DNA from: Lachnospiraceae bacterium G11
GTDB taxonomy: Bacteria > Bacillota > Clostridia > Lachnospirales > Lachnospiraceae
DNA length: 64,000 nt
Direction: 5' to 3'
Assembly (NCBI GenBank): GCA_900103495.1
Contig: FMWZ01000009.1
Location: 62,001-126,000, forward strand
The notes under the pieces are model-generated. The model ran no database searches. It was not told the origin of the DNA and was given only the letters and a program-made list of their open reading frames with translations. Below are positions 60,718-64,000 of the stretch, piece by piece (the stretch's first letter is position 1; each line of letters begins with the position of its first letter). The translations under genes were made by a program, and so were the position numbers.

Positions 60718-61809
60718 CTAGAAAGTGTTTAAGGCGGCGATTACGTAGTCCTGCTCTTCTGCGGTCATGCCATTATACATAGGTATGGACAGCACCGTGT
60801 TTGCGTACTTCTCAGTGATGGGATAGTCTCCCGCTTTGTGGCCCAGATACTCATAGCACTCCGCAAGATGAGGAGGCACCGGGTAGTGAATAATGGTGCC
60901 GATTCCCTTATCCTTAAGGTATTTGATAAGCTCGTCCCGCTTCTCGCATCTTATTACGAACTGGTGCCAGACGTGGGTTGCACCCTCTCTGACTGTGGGA
61001 AGAATGAACTTGTCGTTATGTAATTCGCGAAGGTATTTCTCTGCGATTTCTCTCTTCTCTTTGATTAACTCGTCCATGTGAGGAAGTCTCACACGAAGAA
61101 GTCCCGCCTGCATCTCGTCAAGTCTGGAGTTGACCCCCACCTTCTCGTTATAGTAGCGGACGCGGCTTCCGTAGTTTCGAAGCATCTTGATGTCCCCTGC
61201 GATTTTCTCATCGTTGGTGGTGATTGCTCCGGCGTCGCCGAAAGCCCCCAGATTCTTTGAGGGATAGAAGGAAAAACATCCGATATCTCCGAATGTGCCC
61301 GTCATTTGGCCGTTAAACTTTGCGCCGTGGGACTGAGCACAGTCTTCTACCAGTTTGAGATTGTACTTTTTACAAAGTGCTGTGACAGGTTTCATATTTG
61401 AAGCCTGACCGTAAAGGTGAACCACAAGAATCGCCTTGGTTTTAGGAGTTATAAGGGCTTCGAGCTTCCCTGCATCGATGTTGTAGAACTCATCCGGTTC
61501 TGCAAAAACAGGTGTTGCTCCATTCATGGTAATGCCCATAACACTTGCTATGTATGTATTTCCCTGGACAATGACCTCATCGCCCGCTCCGATTCCCAGA
61601 GCCCTGAAAGCAAGGTATAAAGCATCAAGGCCGTTTCCGAGACCCACTGCATATTTGGTCCCGATGTAAGCGGCATACTCTTTCTCAAACGCTTCCACTT
61701 CTTTTCCAAGGATGTACCAGCCGGATCTCAAGACCTCAATGGCCTTCTTCTCGAACTCTTCCTGATACATATAAAAGCCTCTGTCAAGGCGGTTAGTCAT
61801 TATGTCCAT
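60718..61809 (-). CDS. DegT/DnrJ/EryC1 aminotransferase (FdtB-like)
   Basis: 363 residues of the PLP-dependent sugar aminotransferase family. GLGNGLDALYLAFRALGIGAGDEVIVQGNTYIAS, LVEDCAQSHGA and the PLP lysine in FSFYPSKNLGAFGDAGAI are visible, as is LRNYGSRVRYYNEKVGVNSRLDEMQAG. With the ketoisomerase it should make a 3-amino-3,6-dideoxyhexose nucleotide. No acetyltransferase is present nearby. Two ATG codons four residues apart are possible. Confidence 0.92.
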   Translation of the reverse strand: MDIMTNRLDRGFYMYQEEFEKKAIEVLRSGWYILGKEVEAFEKEYAAYIGTKYAVGLGNGLDALYLAFRALGIGAGDEVIVQGNTYIASVMGITMNGATPVFAEPDEFYNIDAGKLEALITPKTKAILVVHLYGQASNMKPVTALCKKYNLKLVEDCAQSHGAKFNGQMTGTFGDIGCFSFYPSKNLGAFGDAGAITTNDEKIAGDIKMLRNYGSRVRYYNEKVGVNSRLDEMQAGLLRVRLPHMDELIKEKREIAEKYLRELHNDKFILPTVREGATHVWHQFVIRCEKRDELIKYLKDKGIGTIIHYPVPPHLAECYEYLGHKAGDYPITEKYANTVLSIPMYNGMTAEEQDYVIAALNTF

Positions 61810-61832
61810 ATGTTTATCTTCTTTCGTAAAAT

Positions 61833-63389
61833 CTAATTCTTCTCTATTGTAGCACGAATTCTTATTTTGAGCCTCTCATACATCAATTTGGCACCAAATG
61901 CCATGAAAGGAATCATTATCAAAAAGTAAGGGAAAATATATCTGGCCTTGGATTCCCAAACGCAGCTAAGTAGGAAGCCTCCGAAGGCCGCTATAAGCAT
62001 TGCGTAGTACTCGATGGGTTTCTTCTCTTTGCGGTCTGCAAATAAAAGGTAGGCGATAAGTAAGTACATGGCCATCTGATATATTTTCATAAACCAGTCA
62101 AAAATCCTGTTCCAGGTACCAAAGTATACGGACATTACAAAGTCATTCTGAGGCCCGTAGAGAAGGATGTTACTTACGATACTTTGATACAGGGGCACCT
62201 GCCACTGGGAATTGATTTTTCTGAAGAAAAAGTCTGCGGTATAGCCCGGGTTATGGAGGAATAATGGGATGTAGACGTTTTTGATAGCTTCCATGGATTC
62301 AGCGGAGGCCGCTTCGGGATCCCAGCCGTTTTCGCCCATAACCACCAGCTCGTAATAGTTGTACCAGCCGGCGTAACCCTGGTCGTCGTTGAGGCCCATG
62401 GTGATGTTGCAGATTGCGGGAACCGCGTACTCGGTGGTGGGGCGCTCAGGAAGGTAGAGCCACTCCACGTATTTGATGGAAAACAGGGTGGTTACGGCAA
62501 CTATCGCCAAAAGGACCAGGTCTTTCCTGGTTACTTTTGCTATGAGGCGCACTATAAGTACCACAATCATTGCGATTGCGAAGATAAGCATGTTTTTCCT
62601 AATGGTTACCGATGCGATGGTGAAAAGCACGAAGCCTGCAATGTTCTTGGGGCTCAATTTATCAAGGCACTGGTAGAAGAACCAGAAGCTTGCAATTCCA
62701 AGGGCCGGGCCCCCGAGGTCGCCGTAAATGTAGAGAACATAGGCGTAAACCGGGATGTTGAAAAGCATAGCAAGAAGGTAGAAAAATTCGGTTTTACCAT
62801 CATCGTCGGTGAACTTCTTCACGATTCTGTAGCCAGCGTAGATCATGATGGGGATGCAGATGGCGTTAAAGTACCTGAAGGTGTCGTAGTTGGACTCGCC
62901 GAAAATCCTGAATAAAAGGCGCAGGAAGGCGATGAGGCCCAAAAGGTGTGGGTAGTTTGCCAGGTACTGGCCCTGCTCCAGGCACGTGAAGTCCCCGTTA
63001 TTCATGGCGTCGGCGTAGTTTACGCAGAATTCCTGATCCGCGCCGGGCACTACCTTTAGGATGTTGATCCAGACAACAGCAAGGATGAAGCTTACGGCGC
63101 AGACTATGCCTGCAAAGAGGTTCATGTTAAGTTTGTGCTTTGCCTTGTCGTTTGTCAGGATGTCCCCCAGTTTGAAGACGCCCCAGGCAAGGGCAATTCC
63201 TGCGATTACCACCAAAGCCGAAATTCCAAGGTTGTTCTTTCCTATTATTACAAACTCATCGATTCCGCCGTTTTCAAACTTCTGATGAATGCCCGTCACA
63301 AAGAAACCGCATATGAACATGGCGGTCATCAATGCGAAGAATATCCATTTGAAGGCTTCCGTGAGGAAGGTGACTATTTTATTTCTCAT
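61833..63389 (-). CDS. GT-C-like polytopic membrane glycosyltransferase
   Basis: 518 residues with about twelve spans. A YPHLLGLIAFL segment after the first loop, ICNITMGLNDDQGYAGWYNYYE in the large extracellular loop and WESKARYIFPYF before the last span tie it to the proteins at 5447, 13852 and 63379. CAGGAG lies before the ATG. The upstream gene overlaps its start by 11 bases. Confidence 0.72.
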   Translation of the reverse strand: MRNKIVTFLTEAFKWIFFALMTAMFICGFFVTGIHQKFENGGIDEFVIIGKNNLGISALVVIAGIALAWGVFKLGDILTNDKAKHKLNMNLFAGIVCAVSFILAVVWINILKVVPGADQEFCVNYADAMNNGDFTCLEQGQYLANYPHLLGLIAFLRLLFRIFGESNYDTFRYFNAICIPIMIYAGYRIVKKFTDDDGKTEFFYLLAMLFNIPVYAYVLYIYGDLGGPALGIASFWFFYQCLDKLSPKNIAGFVLFTIASVTIRKNMLIFAIAMIVVLIVRLIAKVTRKDLVLLAIVAVTTLFSIKYVEWLYLPERPTTEYAVPAICNITMGLNDDQGYAGWYNYYELVVMGENGWDPEAASAESMEAIKNVYIPLFLHNPGYTADFFFRKINSQWQVPLYQSIVSNILLYGPQNDFVMSVYFGTWNRIFDWFMKIYQMAMYLLIAYLLFADRKEKKPIEYYAMLIAAFGGFLLSCVWESKARYIFPYFLIMIPFMAFGAKLMYERLKIRIRATIEKN

Positions 63390-64000
63390 ATTTTCTCCTG
63401 TTTCGGTTCAGTTGATGGGCCGATGTGCAATTTGGGGACAGGCCCCAAATTGCACATCCGGCGTAGGGCAAGGCGAATACAAAGTACGGCAGCACGTATC
63501 TGCCGGCGCCTTCCCAGATGATGGAGAAGATGGCGCCGCCGATGATGGCCGTCAACAAAATATAGCAAAGGATTCCCCTCTTCTCATCAGTTTCGCTCTT
63601 TCTAAAGCCCTTGATGAGAGAAGAAATCACAGCAAAAGCCGTAAGCGCATACACAAAGAATCCATATTTATCCATATAAAAGCTTGTGACCTTATATAAA
63701 GTTCCTGAGAAGAGGCTCTCAACCACAGGCCATCTCTCGTAATAAGCGCCACAAGTGAAATGATAACAGTCAAAATCAGTACTGAGCCACTGACCGAAGA
63801 ATTTGTCTCTAAAGAAGGCTGCAGTATAGGCAGGGTCAGCTTTGAATTCATCTATTCTTTCGGTAAAATCAGCTTTCGCTAATTCTTTGGCTTTCTCCTG
63901 ATCATAATTAGCCCTGTTAACATACGTGTCAAAGTTATATCCATTGTAGTAGCCGTTGCCCATGGGGCCTTCCTGAAGTCCCATAACCATGTGGCAGATT
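63379..64000 (-). CDS. GT-C-like polytopic membrane glycosyltransferase, C-terminal part
   Basis: The reading frame is open to the window edge at 64000; an internal ATG at 63990 is not the start because ICHMVMGL aligns with ICNITMGL of the neighbour at 61833. It shares the large loop (GYYNGYNFDTY, FFGQWLSTDFD) and WEGAGRYVLPYF before the last span. After that span the normal tail of this family is missing: the final ~20 residues (CAIWGLSPNCTSAHQLN and on) come from a REP-like palindrome and the sequence after it. The stop falls inside the next gene. Confidence 0.7.
   Translation of the reverse strand, partial: ICHMVMGLQEGPMGNGYYNGYNFDTYVNRANYDQEKAKELAKADFTERIDEFKADPAYTAAFFRDKFFGQWLSTDFDCYHFTCGAYYERWPVVESLFSGTLYKVTSFYMDKYGFFVYALTAFAVISSLIKGFRKSETDEKRGILCYILLTAIIGGAIFSIIWEGAGRYVLPYFVFALPYAGCAIWGLSPNCTSAHQLNRNRRKYEK
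63422..63458. repeat. REP-like palindrome, short form (copy 7), inside a gene
   Basis: GATGTGCAATTTGGGG, a five-base centre, and its perfect mirror. It lies within the end of the coding region of the gene at 63379. Confidence 0.85.

Overview
The window looks like a chromosome segment from a low-to-medium GC Firmicute of the family Lachnospiraceae, probably a Butyrivibrio-like organism. The evidence is the rpmG-secE-nusG-rplKAJL-rpoBC order with an L10 leader, AGGAGG-type ribosome binding sites, acid-tailed RpoB and RpoC, and a ClpX with a long acidic linker. The genus is inference from gene content; no 16S or tRNA gene is visible. Almost all genes lie on the minus strand.

Layout. 1-5500: the N-terminus of ClpX, a polytopic envelope protein, an HtrA-type protease and two GT2 glycosyltransferases. 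5.4-16.1 kb: a cell-surface glycan operon read leftwards from a promoter at 16057-16085 (lipoprotein, GT-C-like membrane protein, phosphoglucomutase, two GT2 enzymes, a WcaJ-type priming transferase, an LCP protein) that ends at a terminator at 7061-7083. 16.1-29.7 kb: an accessory surface region with three paralogous large secreted coiled-coil proteins ending in an unusual Ser-Trp-Trp-Trp membrane anchor. Two of them are preceded by a ~100-residue single-membrane-span protein, one module also carries a PilZ protein, and a tandem pair of lipoproteins lies between modules. 29.7-35.5 kb: a type IV pilus/type II secretion-like operon with a GspF protein, pilin-like proteins, a transglutaminase lipoprotein, an ECF-type sigma factor and a degenerate GGDEF protein. 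35.5-47.4 kb: rpoC, rpoB, rplL, rplJ, rplA, rplK, nusG, secE and rpmG. 47.4-55.3 kb: one operon headed by UDP-galactopyranose mutase with an MBOAT acyltransferase, an SGNH-like protein, an FkbH-type HAD protein, an acyl carrier protein and a GT2-TPR protein. 55.3-59.2 kb: a FliD-like protein, a lipoprotein and a two-gene HipA-like kinase/HTH operon with a perfect palindromic operator. 59.2-64 kb: a second glycan operon with a GT2 enzyme, an FdtA-like ketoisomerase, an FdtB-like aminotransferase and two GT-C-like membrane proteins, the last running off the window.

Most notable signals. (1) The three surface modules share an upstream motif GA(A/G)CC(A/T)-N17-GTCTTTAT with exactly conserved spacing, which looks like an ECF-sigma promoter; an ECF-type sigma gene lies at 34075-34632. 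(2) Upstream of one of these promoters (29232-29474) lies a diverged five-unit tandem array with a 52/53 bp period, close to five helical turns, each unit carrying CTGCC and GCAG half-sites 28-29 bp apart. (3) The surface proteins and their small partners share a (T/A)-x-L-x-x-(A/T)-P motif in front of a hydrophobic segment, and no LPXTG motif is present. (4) The ACP/FkbH/MBOAT/SGNH set resembles a Dlt-like acylation system loaded by an FkbH enzyme. (5) Seven copies of a REP-like palindrome are scattered through intergenic gaps; one has supplied the C-terminus of a gene.
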